Shown here: piece by piece, positions 1 through 11,710 of the stretch
How positions within the stretch are numbered: position 1 is the first letter of the stretch
How the letters are laid out: every line of letters starts with the position of its first letter
Assembly (NCBI RefSeq): GCF_018294505.1
Contig: NC_057808.1
Coordinates: 227,227,780 to 227,291,779 of the forward strand
Length of the DNA stretch: 64,000 nt
Direction: 5' to 3'
Source: Triticum aestivum
Lineage: Eukaryota > Streptophyta > Magnoliopsida > Poales > Poaceae
Translations under genes and position numbers: made by a program
The notes under the pieces: generated by a model
Told to the model about the DNA's origin: nothing
What the model saw: only the letters and a program-made list of their open reading frames with translations
Databases searched by the model: none

Positions 1-780
1 TCTCTGGCCCGCCGATTGAAAGTGTGTGGGGGGGTGCTACTTCGCACTTTGCTAGGTGAACCTCGGTTGGGGGGCATGCTTCATAGCTTAGGATTCCCTT
101 CGTGGCGACATGAGGGGAGCTGCTAGCTACTTCACACTTTGCTAGGTGAACCTCGGTTNNNNNNNNNNNNNNNNNNNNNNNNNNNNNNNNNNNNNNNNNN
201 NNNNNNNNNNNNNNNNNNNNNNNNNNNNNNNNNNNNNNNNNNNNNNNNNNNNNNNNNNNNNNNNNNNNNNNNNNNNNNNNNNNNNNNNNNNNNNNNNNNN
301 NNNNNNNNNNNNNNNNNNNNNNNNNNNNNNNNNNNNNNNNNNNNNNNNNNNNNNNNNNNNNNNNNNNNNNNNNNNNNNNNNNNNNNNNNNNNNNNNNNNN
401 NNNNNNNNNNNNNNNNNNNNNNNNNNNNNNNNNNNNNNNNNNNNNNNNNNNNNNNNNNNNNNNNNNNNNNNNNNNNNNNNNNNNNNNNNNNNNNNNNNNN
501 NNNNNNNNNNNNNNNNNNNNNNNNNNNNNNNNNNNNNNNNNNNNNNNNNNNNNNNNNNNNNNNNNNNNNNNNNNNNNNNNNNNNNNNNNNNNNNNNNNNN
601 NNNNTGAACCTCGGTTGGGGGGGTCATGCATTCATAGCTTAGGATTCCCTTCGTGCCAACACAAGGGAAGAGGGGGGCTGCTAGCTAGTTCGCACTTTGC
701 TAGGTGAACCTCGGTTGGGGAGGAGGGGCATGCATTCATAGCTTAGTATTCCCTTCGTGCCGACACGAGGGGGGTGGGGC
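1..780. repeat. 90-100 bp minisatellite
   Basis: A tandem repeat whose core GCTAGGTGAACCTCGGTT recurs at about 51, 141, 599 and 699, so the period is 90-100 bp. Each unit also carries CATAGCTTAGGATTCCC and a GACACGAGGG-like tail. The assembly gap lies inside the array, which is the usual place for a gap. The true copy number is therefore unknown. No gene is visible. Confidence 0.85.
159..604. other. Assembly gap (446 N)
   Basis: A run of unresolved bases inside the minisatellite. Open reading frames running through it are artefacts. Confidence 0.99.
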
Positions 781-1050
781 AAGCAATACCGTGCGCTTTG
801 CGAGAGAGGTGCCACATCGAAGTTGCATTTGGTATTTGAAAATCAAACCACCCTTTTCATACATAAATTTGGTCCACATGCAAGTGAGTTCATGTTCTGA
901 CCCTCTCCCTCGTCATTTTTTGCCAAATTTATTAACATTAGACAAGTCTGATGATGCAACGGACACGGTTCACTCAAACTAACCGTGTGCCACGTCGGTG
1001 CCCCTGTCACGCACACATCCGCACAGTACATTGGGCTCCACGAGGCTCCC
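781..1050. other. Unannotated flank left of the CACTA element
   Basis: Unique-looking sequence of mixed composition. I see no coding potential or recognisable repeat. It leads into the first visible copy of the 104-bp repeat described at 1051. Confidence 0.5.
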
Positions 1051-1128
1051 CCTATCAAAAATATCTGCCCGCCTCGAGGGCTTTTCTGTTTCATAACACA
1101 TGGTTGTTATCTCCGGATCTTCTGCGAT
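1051..1128. repeat. Partial first copy of the 104-bp tandem repeat (left flank)
   Basis: The stretch containing AAAATATCTGCCCGCCTCGA and GGTTGTTATCTCCGGA is nearly identical to sequence at 30224-30431, 29 kb away. The last three bases, GAT (1126-1128), are the left target-site duplication of the CACTA element. In the pre-insertion locus this copy was contiguous with the two copies now at 30224. Confidence 0.92.
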
Positions 1129-1156
1129 CACTACAAAAAAAAGACACATCCGTGAC
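1129..1156 (+). repeat. CACTA left terminal inverted repeat
   Basis: CACTAC, eight A, then GACACATCCGTGAC. It pairs with 30196-30223 apart from one A-run length difference and about three substitutions. Confidence 0.9.
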
Positions 1157-1540
1157 ATTTTGGGCCGAACGAATTTTTTTCTATCATACTTATGACACTT
1201 CTATGCCAATAATTGTGACAAAACACGGTATCATCATAGATGTGGTGGGGTCCTACTTCTATGACAAAAAATCATGACAGAAAATGGGCTTTTCGTCCTG
1301 GGCGGGCCGGAGACGCAGCTGCATGACATTCTTTGGGCCGTCCATGACAAAAAAAACATGGTAGAAGCGAGGGCGAGGAAAATATCGGGGTGTTCCCGGT
1401 TACGGTGGGTGGTCGGGGCCGAGCGATGCACGTTTCTATCGTACACGCACGCGCGTGGGTGCGAGGCGTTGGGCTCTAACTGAACCCGAGCGAGGCGTTG
1501 GGATCTAACTGAATCCGAGCGATTGCACTGCAGGCTACGC
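1157..1540. other. Left subterminal region of the CACTA element
   Basis: Contains several CTTCTATGAC or CATGACA words (about 1200, 1258, 1272, 1322, 1345) similar to CTTCCATGAC and CATGACA words near the right end (30050-30190). Short degenerate words near both ends are typical binding sites for TNPA-type proteins. That function here is inferred. Confidence 0.55.
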
Positions 1541-2500
1541 GTTACTGAACCCGAGCGATCGATCGATGGCTGTTAACTGAACCCGATCGACCGATTCCTT
1601 CGCTACTGCTGCTAACTGAAGCCGATCGATGCTGCCTCTGGATGAACAGTGAGCGTTGCTGGGGGGTTTGGATGAACAGTTCCCGGTGGGGTGGATGAAC
1701 AGGACCCCGTGGTGTTTCCTCTGGATGAACAGTGAGCGTTGCTGGGGGGTTTGGATGAACAGTTCCCGGTGGGGGTGGATGAACAGGACCCTGTGGTGTT
1801 GCCTCTGGATGAACAGGACCCCGATCGATTGAGCCGGTTGGGGCTGGATGAATAGGACCCCGTGGAGGGCTGGATGAATAGGACCACCCCGTGGAGGGCT
1901 GGATGAACAGTAGCCCGTGGAGGGGTGGTTGAACAGGAGCCCGTGGAGAGGGCTGGTTGAACAGTAGCCGGTGGAGTAGCGCGCGGTGGAGGCTGGATGA
2001 ATAGGAGCACGTGGATGAACAGTCGCAGGTGGAGGCTGGAGGAGGTCGACGGTGGATGAACAGTAGCCCGTGGAGGCTGGAGGGGGTCAACGGTGGAGAT
2101 GAACAGTATCCCGTGGAGTCCCGTTTTGTGGTACGCCACACCCCTCTCGATGAACAGGACCCCCGTTTCATTCGTAGCGCTCCAACACAAGTCCGTTTCC
2201 TCCGTTTTGCGGTACGCCACACCCCTCCCGATCAACAGGACCCCCGTTTCGACTGTAGGAGGTCCATTTCCTCTGTTTTGCGGTACGCCAGACCCCTCCC
2301 GATGAACAGGATCCTGTTTCGAACGTGGCATGTCGAACACAAGGCCGTTTCCTCCGTTCTGCGGTATGCCAGGCCTCGTTTCCATCGGCTGTTCCGTCCA
2401 AGCCCTCCCGATGAACACAACGACGCATTCCGTTCCGACCCAGCCGGTTGGCTCCTCATGAACACGACGACGACGTTGTTTCTTCGTTTCCACCCAGCCA
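1540..2500. repeat. TGGATGAACAG subterminal tandem array
   Basis: The word TGGATGAACAG or a close variant recurs many times, first every 25-60 bp with GTTCCCGGTG, GGACCCCGTGG and GTGAGCGTTGC spacers. From about 2110 to 2430 it sits in longer units of about 70-80 bp containing TTTGCGGTACGCCA and CCCTCCCGATGAACAGGA. The long open frames on both strands here are by-products of the repeat. An array this close to a CACTA terminus is the expected place for accessory-protein binding sites. Confidence 0.75.
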
Positions 2501-2724
2501 TGTACACGAGCCCTGGCCGTACGTACGCGCGAGTAGGCGTTCGAGACCCCGCCCGTATGTACGTATGTGGCCGTATTTACTTTCTTGCACCTTGGGCGCT
2601 ATACGTATGTGTACATGCTACGTGCGCGCCTCTGCTACACACGTGTGCGCCTCTACATCGACCAGTATGTACATACACGTTCGCGATCAGAACGACAATG
2701 CTACGTATGCTTCGACCAGGTGGG

Positions 2725-5100
2725 TCCCGACTGTCACGCAGTTCCTTGCGTGCGAAGATGTAGCTGGTGGGTCCCAGCAGTCAGGGGGGCGAATCGTTTT
2801 TTTTTGCCCGGACGCACTTCCTTGCATGCGAAGATGTAGCTGGTGGGTCCCAACAGTCAGGGGGAAACTTTTTTTCACGAAATACGGTGGCCTGTCCGGT
2901 GGGTCCCCACTGTCAGGTGGAGGAATAATTATTTTGCATGTAATAAGGAGGCACTTCCTTGCTGCGGCTGTGGACCCAGCTGTCAGCCTCTCCACATACA
3001 GTCCACGTCCGATGGAAGCCGTTCCTTGACCATGTTGACCATGCCGCGCCGAGAGCACCAGGGCGGTGGACGACGGCGAGGCCTAGGAAGGGGAAGACGC
3101 GGAGCCGGGGAAGACGCGGTAGTGGATGCCCACGCGTAGAGGAGTACGAGGGTTCACTGGTTCGCTGCGGTGTGAGGCTGCCATTGCCGCAGAATAACAG
3201 GGGGTGTGGGTGAGTAGAGGGATGGCCTGGCTAGCGGTGGGAATAGTAGGGGGTGGTGAGGCCTCCGCGGCAGCACAGCCAGCCACGGGAGGCAGGAGCA
3301 TGCGGCACGACCGGCGCTGCTTTGGGCGGCTGGAGTAGGAAGACCAGAGGTTGAATAAGGCACTATGGTCGTTGGATGGACATCGTACGGTCACTGGAGC
3401 TAGAATCGTTCATATTGACTAAGTTGACAAAGCACTCCGTCCCCATCAACTTAGTAGGCCCACAAGTCAGCCTCCCACCAAGGTGGGTCCCAACCAGCAG
3501 GGGGAGTATTCATTTTTTTGTGCGTAATAAGGAGGCACTTCCGGTGGGTCCGAGCTGACAGCGGGGGGAATGTTTTTTTTGCGAAATACGGTGGCTTGTC
3601 CGGTGGGTCCCAACAGTCAGGGGGGGACATTTTTTTCGCCAAATACGATGGCCCGTCCGATGGGTCCCTGTTGTCAGGTGGAGGAATAATTTATTTCCGC
3701 GTAATAAGGAGGCACTTCCTTGCGGCTACCCTGGACCCAGCTGTCAGCCTCTCCACGACAATACTCTTCTGATGGAAGTCGTTCCTTGACCATGTTGACC
3801 ACGCTGCGTCGAGAGCACCAGGGCGGTGGACGACGGCGAGGCCTAGGAAGGGGACGGCGCGGAGCCGGGGAAGACGCGATAGTGGATGCCCACGCGGAGA
3901 GGAGTACGAGGGTTCACTGGTTCGGCTGCGGTGTGAGGCTGCCGTTGCCGCAGAATAACAGGGGGTGTGGGTGAGTAGAGGGATGCCCTGGCCAGCGGTG
4001 GGAGTAGTAGGGGGCGGTGAGGCCTGCACGGGAGGCGGGAGCAGGCGGTCCCACCGGCGCTGGATTTGGCGGCTGGAGCAAGAAGATCAGAGATTGAAGA
4101 AACACGACGGCCGTTGGATTGACATCCAACGGTTACGTTTGCTAGAATCGTTTGTTGACGTATATAATAACTAAAAAAATCTTGCATACGCGTCAACTTA
4201 ATAGGTCCATAAGTCAGACCATTCCCTCTTTTTTTAAATAATTTATATATAGCACATTGCGACTTCTTATGCAATTTATTGCAGTCCGTTTTTTTGGTTG
4301 GCCAGGGCCCATTTCGCATATTTCTATGGGTTCCAAACTATTTTTAATACCAAAATGTCGAGCCAGATTTAAAGTACTTTGAAGATATATTTAAATTAGG
4401 TTAATGCCCAGTGAAATAGGAATCTGAAAATGTGAAAAAATTCATATTACTTTCAAGATTTGCATGCGTCTTGAAAGAGTTGCAGCCCATCAAGGCGTAG
4501 AAAAATAAATAGGCCTGGATTGGGTATTCTTCAGAAAAAATAAACTGGGCTCATTTTCATAAAGAAAAAAATAGTTGGGCTGGTCACATGGTGAACATAA
4601 AATATAAGCCTGGGCTAGATGGGCCACAGCCCGGTTCAAACCCTGCCCCGTCTCAACAATAACAAAAAAAATACTGCTCGAGCAGCTACGTCCCAGGTGT
4701 CAGCCGATCTTGTGTTGTTCTCTTGTCTATTGACTATATACGCTCACAATGTCGTGGGTCCCAGATGTCAGGAAAACACTAGGAGGAAGCATTTTATTTT
4801 TCCATACGCTAACATGGTGGGCCCGTACTGTCATCCTCTCCACGTACTTCTGCCGATTCCTGTTGTTTGTTGACCATGTTGACAACGCGAGAGGGCGGCG
4901 CCGCGACGAGCGCACCAAAGCACGTGGAGGACGACGGCGAGGCCTCGGACGTCGGCGTTAACGATTTAGGAGACGGTGGGGCGGTGATGCGTGCGCTGAG
5001 GCGCAGCCAGCCGTGGGAGGCAGAAGCAGGCGGCCCCACCGGCGCTGGTTTGGTTTTGGCGGCTGGAGGAAGACAGGACTGAAGAAACACGACAGACTGT
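2725..5100. repeat. GC-rich unit in three copies
   Basis: A segment running from GTAATAAGGAGGCACTTCC through GACCATGTTGACCA, GGACGACGGCGAGGCC and CGCAGAATAACAGGGGGTG to a GCTGGAG...AAACACGACGG tail occurs at about 2860-3410 and again at about 3600-4155, offset about 761 bp and over 85 percent alike by eye. A diverged third copy lies at about 4785-5100. Short GGTGGGTCCCAACAGTCAGGGGG units are repeated inside. Open frames occur in all phases and none looks coding. It resembles a duplicated promoter/5' UTR segment. 4160-4780 is AT-rich linker with nothing recognisable. Confidence 0.7.
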
Positions 5101-5316
5101 AAAAGCGGCAGGAGTACTTAACAACCTTAACTGAAAGCAGCAGGGGCACTTAACAACCATAGCTGAAAGCAGTATGAGTACTTATACAGGTTCAACCGTA
5201 CAAACCACGCCTCAAACAGTGCTACTTTGCCTACAGTTAACCAAGGGTGAGGACGCCAAGCCCCAGGACAAGGCCCAGGTGCCACCCCGCCCATCCACAA
5301 CCTTCTGAAAGCGGCT

Positions 5317-6721
5317 TCATATCGCAATGTGGTCAATAAACAGGATATTCGCTTTAGAGCCATGGAAAAGCAGGAACATAATCTTCTGTCCTATTCTCCA
5401 AGATGGACGGGCCTTCATTATTTGAGACCACCCATGAATAAGTATCTTTTCACCTCCAAGGGGAATGGAGTAGGTCGACATAAACATCATGTTGTGACCA
5501 AGCGCAAGTCTGACCCGACCATGGTCAGGCATCTGTATAGGAACAATAGAACTGGGCAGTTTCTGTTTCAAGAAGATCACAGCTGTAAAACTGTGTATAA
5601 GCAATAGTTTATGAACAACATATATAACAGAAAACAGCTCGTACCATAAGTTTCTCGACACAGTTGGACCTGTTCAACGAGTGCAGCAGTGGCACACATA
5701 TCCCACGTGGCCTTCCACCATTGAAACGCCCCACAAGGACCTCAAGACGATCAATAAAGTGTAGGAACTTGTGGATGTCGTCCCAGTCAACTTCAGTGCC
5801 ATCAGTAACAGCTGAGTTGTTACAGAATAACAAACGAGCAGCCTGCTTAACTCTGAAAAAACCTACACGTGCCACCAAATATAAGAAAATATTAGTTAGA
5901 AGTAGCATCTTCGTGAGAGATTCGTTGCTACTTCTAAAGTTAAATTGTGATTAGTTAGACAGAATAGGTGGATTGAGAAGTAATCGAGGCAACAAGCAAG
6001 AACCAGATACAAAACTAACATGGATGAACAATTGGAACGACGTCGGGGTGGAAGATCGCAGTGAAGATGAGACCAGGTTCTGCTATTTCCATCAACATTC
6101 ATGCGCCAACTTTTTGTCCGTAACACTTGAGAAAGTTTATCCAAGTTTGGCCATAAAAAAGTAGCGATCTTCTTGGTTCATGAACCCAACTCGGAACTTA
6201 TATCCATGGCTTGTCTTCACTGTGACCATTAAATTGGTGTATTCAGTTATGGCAAGGCTGAGCATCTTGAGTACATGTGTTCTGGCAGAGCAAATAATGC
6301 ACTGCAGGAAAAATAATATGAGAACACAATGTATTCCCTATCCAAATCTAGAAATAACTTCCTCCTTCACATCAGGAACACAATGTAGTACCTATTATCC
6401 AAATATAGCAATCCAAATTTCCAAATTAGTCGACAACATGTTCAAAAAAAAACCACCCTCTGGGATAGAAAAGAGGATTCTAGGAACATACTGTGCGCAT
6501 TTTAAAATCCTGTGTTAGGATGAGAAGGAACAAGTGTGGCGTCTCGCCGAGGGCGCAGAAACCTGTAGGGTCCTCGCACTTTGGGCACTGCAAATGAAAC
6601 ACACTAGATTCAGTAGGAAGAAAAATGCATCAACGGCGGCGGCTGCCATCCTAGGATTACCCGCGACCAAGGGACTTGGATTTATCAAGGATGGATGAAG
6701 AATTCGTACCTGGTTCTCCAT
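5317..6721 (-). pseudogene. B3-domain gene fragment, copy 1 (inside the CACTA element)
   Basis: Minus strand. Phase-0 exons can be followed: MENQ (6721-6710), a 32-codon exon at 6587-6492 starting CPKCEDP, and an exon from 6301 containing LMVTVKTSHGYKFRVGF. The last reads into a one-base frame break near 6150 and then a stop, after which WINFL and an IFHPD-like end of a B3 fold can be read. A second B3 domain lies at 5575-5340, with the residues RVRLALG, the GW pair in ILIHGWS and IGQKIMFLLFHG. B3 domains are plant DNA-binding modules with a conserved GW and a GD/GQ turn. The frame break and missing joints make it a pseudogene or captured fragment. It points opposite to the TNPA-like gene. 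Confidence 0.7.
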
Positions 6722-6804
6722 GAGAAAACCCTATGCAATCGCCGAGAGGGGGTTTCTCTGAAAAAGCCGATGAGGGAGAAGGGGATTCGGGCCAGTGAAA
6801 TATT

Positions 6805-6975
6805 GCCGCTTCGTCTGTCCAGCTTACTGCTAAAGCTGGAAAGGGGGGTTGTGATTTGACGGCTCATTGGGCATTACTGCGGCGCTACGACCGGGGTGTG
6901 TCTACCGTGCAGTTGTGCACTCTAATTTGTGCATATGGCACGTGGACCTCGTTGCCGGATGCCCCACATATCAGC
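6805..6975 (-). repeat. Duplicated promoter/5' UTR of the B3 fragments
   Basis: This segment (TTGTGATTTGACGGCTCATT, GGGCATTACTGCGG and following bases) recurs at about 10690-10870, just upstream of the second B3 fragment. A shorter relative is at about 12300. The two B3 fragments therefore seem to share a duplicated upstream region. Confidence 0.7.
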
Positions 6976-7745
6976 GAAAGGAAGTAGAAAAACAGGAGTA
7001 ACTAGTTACACAAAAATATATTTTTGACAGAGAGATACTCCCTCTGTAAAGAAATATACAAATCTTTTATATCACAACTTTATACATAAGAAAAATCAAG
7101 GGGAATATATATAACATATATAATTATAAAAAACAGAGTTGTTTTTAACACAATATAGACGAGTTGGTGATGATGGTGTGCCTGCCATCTTGCAATATAG
7201 GCCGTCCGATTTATATCTGACGGATAGGAAGGAAACTATGGCAATTTTGCAAAAAGGTACGCACACACCTCTCCACATTTGCAAATAAGGCCTTCCCTCG
7301 TTCAACCTTTTCTCTCACAAGATAAAATACTCATACAAATGCATCTTGATGTTACGTGCAACGCACGGGCATTATGGGGGTTCAGCTGAGAATATAATAC
7401 TCAGACAGGCTCACGGTTCTGGACTTTGGGCCACAGGCCCACCCTGCATGTTTGGGGGCCCATGTGTTCTACCTCAGCGCTTTTCATATTGCAAGCGATC
7501 GGTACGGCGCTAGTTTTAGATGCTGTCGCAAGGCGAATACACAAAATTGAATAAAGCACGACAGCTATTGGAATGAAATCGAACGACAGTTCCTAACCAG
7601 CAATGGGAGCTGCAATTCTATCAACGATATACCATGTGATAAATAATACTGTCGTATTACTTATACACATAGGACACTTGTTTCACCATGCTAGATTATT
7701 ACATCAAAATCTCTCATAGGATAGATCAGTTCGGCAGTTGCGTGC
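6976..7745. other. No gene seen; degenerate MITE-like sequence
   Basis: AT-rich DNA with a one-sided Stowaway-like end (ACTCCCTCTGTAAAG near 7048) and a TACGTGCAACGCACGGGCA word near 7355, common at ends of grass DNA transposons. No coding signal was found. Confidence 0.5.
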
Positions 7746-7747
7746 TG

Positions 7748-10439
7748 CTACTGAAGAATTTCAAAGTTGATTTGGACCAGCTCTCCATGCCGAGAAAGTT
7801 CGATTTTGAGATCATCCCCTACCGCATGATATGATTTAGATTTGAACCTTGACCATCCTTTAGCATCAATCATCATGCGACCATCCTTTGTACTTACGGT
7901 ATATTGAGTAGGTTCATTCACACCAAGGCTGCGCATGGTAAGAGAAACTTGGCCGCTGTCGCCCAGATTGTTGAACGACTCCCTCGTTGCTCTAGGAATT
8001 CTCTGTTTGCAAACAAGAAGACATACCCAAACAGTTAGATCAACACAATGAATCATGCGAAACAACATGGAAAGAAAAAAGAACGAAACACTTGGGCGGC
8101 CAATGCTTACCAAGAAGGTGGACATGTCGGTTTTTGTAAGGACTTTGGTATATGAAGTGTGAACTACAGCCCAGTCTGTTGCCGGTGCAACTGCTCGTTC
8201 GGTTGCCGCTGCACGGGCCGGAGCAGATGCAAGTGCAAGTGTTGGTGCAGGTGCCGAAGCCGCTGCTGCTGCCGGAGATGGTGCTCCTTGTAGAGCTGGT
8301 GCCGGTGTCGGAGCAGGTGCCGGTGTCGATGCCTGATCCTTCGGTAGATCAGCCTGATCCGCTGACGCGGTCGGTGCCCAATGCTTAGCTGGATCAGACT
8401 GAGTTGCTGCCGCTGTCAGTGCTAGAGCAACTGCCGGTGCTCGATTCGTTGCCGAAGGTGGTAACGATGTGCGAGACAGCGGCGATCGTGTCTGGTCTGC
8501 TATGATCAGCTTTCTAACTTGACTAGGCTTCGTGACCGTGATCCAGTTTTTTTTCTTCATTTCTTTTAAACGCGAGAAGGACTAATTGTGGCGTTTTTGT
8601 TAAACCAAACTGCAGTTCATCATAGGGATTTAGCTTGTACTCAGACAACAGAATGATCCAATTTTTTCCAGTAATATAAGTGATGGACAGTGCCTTCGTT
8701 ACTGACACGACATAAGAAGTGAAACCTGCAAAAATAGCCATCGTAGAGCAAACCAAACGATTTATTCTGTGATGAATGTCACATGGCAAAACCTGCATCG
8801 TAAAATTGCAGGAAAAGAAACAAAACATGACATTAAATCAATAAGATTTAGACAGTAAATCAATAAGATTTACTTGATGTGACACGAGTAAATCCTTACC
8901 AGGAAATCACTATGTTGAAGTACTAAACAGAAGATTGATCGTCCAACTACGGGTGGCATGCAGGGGCCCGGCCTACTCCCACAAGCAGGACAGTCCAAAG
9001 GTCATGACAAATCGTATGGACCGAACATCCATGGGACTGGAAATCCTGGTGGGTGCGATAAACCCTGCAATGCATACAGATATTGGAGTGTAACCATAAT
9101 TGATAAACCGTCCTCACAAAAAAGATGATCTGGATACTTCAAAATATACAGACTGAATTGAGTGGACAGACATTAACATAGACCGTTCTCAGGACTGACC
9201 ACACACCAAAAGCGGCAGTACTAATAAACAATACAGGGTTCACAAACACAAATCAAGTACTGAACAATAGTACTTACTACAGCCAAGCAAAGTTGCACTA
9301 ATTAAACTCTGCAGACTATTTCTTGCCACCGACCTATGGGATGAACCCCGCATAACTGACTAGGCCATGGACTTCGTGAGAGATGTCTACATGCACCATC
9401 ACCATCTCGTCAACCTTGGAGAACCTAACAGAGTGGTCTTTCCACTCATAAACATGATCATGAAGACAGGCCGCATCAGATTTGTTGGGAAGCTTTACAA
9501 GAACCACACCCTTCGTAATTGAAGGCACGGCCAGGAAATTGTTGTGGTCAAGTACAGCCTCGAGAACACGCCTGACAACAATGCTACAGGAAAACACTAG
9601 TTCAGGACACGTGGCGACAAGGACACAGCAACTGGATAGTTTAGCAGTAGAACTCATCCTCAGGTCTACCAGTTCACACGGCATGACTTTGAGAACTTCA
9701 TCTCCACCGCGGACCTGGTTCTAATTCAAACAGAAACCATATTTTATTACTACCTCCGTTCAAAAATATAAGATGATTTTCGATATTATACTCCATATAT
9801 GACTACATATACGCACAGAAATGAGTGAACAAAGACACTAGAACATGTCTTCAAAGGCATGAGAGCAGAGGGATTACTTGCAATATCCATAACACAAGTT
9901 ACTGAGGCAAATATACCCTCTTCAAAGGTAGCATTGATGTTCATAAAGTACTCCCTCCGTCCCAAAATTCTTGTCTTAGATTTGTCTAGATACGGATGTA
10001 TCAAGTCACATTTTAGTATTAGATACATCCATATGTAGACAAATCTAAGACAAGAAATTTGGGACAGAGGGAGTAGTTGAAAGTAATCTATAAGAAATCA
10101 GTGTCAACCTCTCGCATGTTTTGGTCAAAAGAGGAATTTAGAACCGTCATTTGGCACACAAAAATCGCATGCAAGATCACCCAGAAAGATGTACTACTAG
10201 TACTAGTACTGCGTGTTAGATGAAAAAACACGATCAAGATCGAGAAAATATCGTCAAGAAGAGATATTACCTGGACTTGCTTACGGAGAGGGGGGCTTGG
10301 ACAGGGCGATGGCTTTGAGCTTGTCTGCAGTAGTCTCGGCGGGGTGCTTGCGCTTCTTCGTACCATGAGCCTCGACGGTTTTGGCCAGAGCCATAGACAT
10401 CACTTCGGCCGGTGCTCCAGCGTCCATCAAGAAACTGTC
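7748..10439 (-). pseudogene. B3-domain gene fragment, copy 2 (inside the CACTA element)
   Basis: Minus strand. The first coding exon is about 10423-10284 (MDAGAPAEVMSMALAK..., basic KKRKH) and ends at a GTAAGCAAG donor. A long exon at about 9722-9331 starts NQVRGGDEVLKV and ends in TAG. A stretch at 8800-8540 reads like the middle of a B3-type domain (WIILLSEYKLNPYDELQFGL). After a frame change comes an Ala/Pro-rich linker (8500-8170), an intron, and a clear C-terminal B3 domain at 8022-7748 with RIPRA, GQVSLTM, DGRMM, AKGWSRF and VGDDLKIEL. The mixed frames and early stop argue for a decayed or composite copy. The upstream region matches that of copy 1. An untested alternative splice form could rescue part of it. 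Confidence 0.65.
9951..10073. mobile_element. Stowaway-type MITE
   Basis: Starts CTCCCTCCGTCCCAAAATTC and ends in the inverted form, flanked by TA on both sides (9949-9950, 10074-10075). The whole 123-bp element folds back on itself through TTGTCTTAGATTTGTCTA. It sits in an intron or gap of B3 copy 2. Confidence 0.9.
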
Positions 10440-11415
10440 AAATAGAAATAAAAGAAAAGAAACCATAATCACAAACCCAAAAGAAGAAAAGAGAGGGAGT
10501 TATAGGATCGGTCTTGGGGTTGCAAGACCGGGCCTTCGCCAGAATCAACACCATTGATGAGCTCACCTTTCCTTCTTTGGGAGAGAAGAACAATGGCAGA
10601 AGCAGGTCGGGTTTTTCTTGAAGAAATGAGGAACAAGGTGAGGGAGAAGCGAGTTGGGTAGAGAGGAAGCTGAGAGAGAAGAGTGAAATGATGGTTGCTT
10701 CGTCCGTCCAACTTACTGCTGGAATGGAGGGGGTTTTGTGATTTGACGGCTCATTGGGCATTACTGCGGCTCTTCGATCGGGGTAGTCTACCGTCACTCT
10801 ACTACGGAGTAATTTAGTGCATGGCTGGTGGACCCCGATGCTGGCTGTCCCACACGTTGGCGAAAGTGAGTAATTTAGTGCATGGCTGGAGGAGGATCCG
10901 CACGGTAGAGCGTGTCCACTGTTTTTCTGAATAAAAAATGAGTACAGCAAGCGTTTCCACTCTTACGACGGAGGAGTGCGAAACACGACAGCCACTTGAA
11001 CATACACAGTGCTCCTACTACTAGGCATGTGCAGTGGTTCATACGTCAGTACTACATAATCTTGTTGCTAGTGTAGTAAGATATGACGACAACAAATGAT
11101 GTTGTGCGCATGTCAACTATATGAACAGTAATGTAGTAACATAGTACCACTTTCTCGACTGTCCGGTCGAGAATGAACGGTGAGATCAATGTTAACAGAA
11201 CTAGGTCTACAGCGCACGGAGAGTACAGTGCTACAGTACTCCACGAAACATGAACCATATGAAGCACGAATAGTGTTAGGCAGGGTGTATGAAGGGTGCA
11301 CGGGATGGGAGCAAAAGTTCCCTTCTCGACCCACTTTTGGGTGTTTGGTAGAGTTCATGAAGGGTGCATGAGTCCACACTAGTAGGTTAACACAAATACA
11401 CGAAGAGGAAACAAC
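10440..11415. other. Upstream region of B3 copy 2; otherwise empty
   Basis: 10440-10680 is a purine-rich 5' UTR-like stretch of the minus-strand fragment. 10690-10870 repeats 6805-6975. 10880-11415 shows no coding signal. Confidence 0.5.
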
Positions 11416-11417
11416 TA

Positions 11418-11708
11418 CTCCCTCCGTCTAGGTGTGTAAGTCATCTTACGTTGTGCACTGCGACCAAGGCGGAGAGGTAAACGAGAAAACTTAACGTCCT
11501 TTTGCTAATTAATAGCATTGCATGCAATGAACTAACCACTGCATGTCATGTTTATTAGTCCCAAGTCATTGAAAGCATGCACGGTCCATGTCTCTTATTG
11601 GTTGATATGTCACAAAACAAGAAACGGGGAGGGAGTTAATGTATCGTGCCTAAGTGCTTTGGGATTATTTGGTTTTCGTAAGGTGACTTACACACCTAGA
11701 CAGAGGAG
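11418..11708. mobile_element. Stowaway-type MITE (291 bp)
   Basis: Begins CTCCCTCCGTCTAGGTGTGT and ends with the inverted TTACACACCTAGACAGAGGAG, with TA at 11416-11417 and 11709-11710. The TIRs match over about 30 bp with a few changes. Confidence 0.9.
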
Positions 11709-11710
11709 TA

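Noticed and set aside
139..642. Open frames running through the N block
   Set aside because: They exist only because unresolved bases contain no stop codons.
1542..2493. Long minus-strand open frames of 226 and 293 codons rich in HP and SS repeats
   Set aside because: They are made entirely of the TGGATGAACAG subterminal repeat and are open because the repeat lacks stops. No start context or domain.
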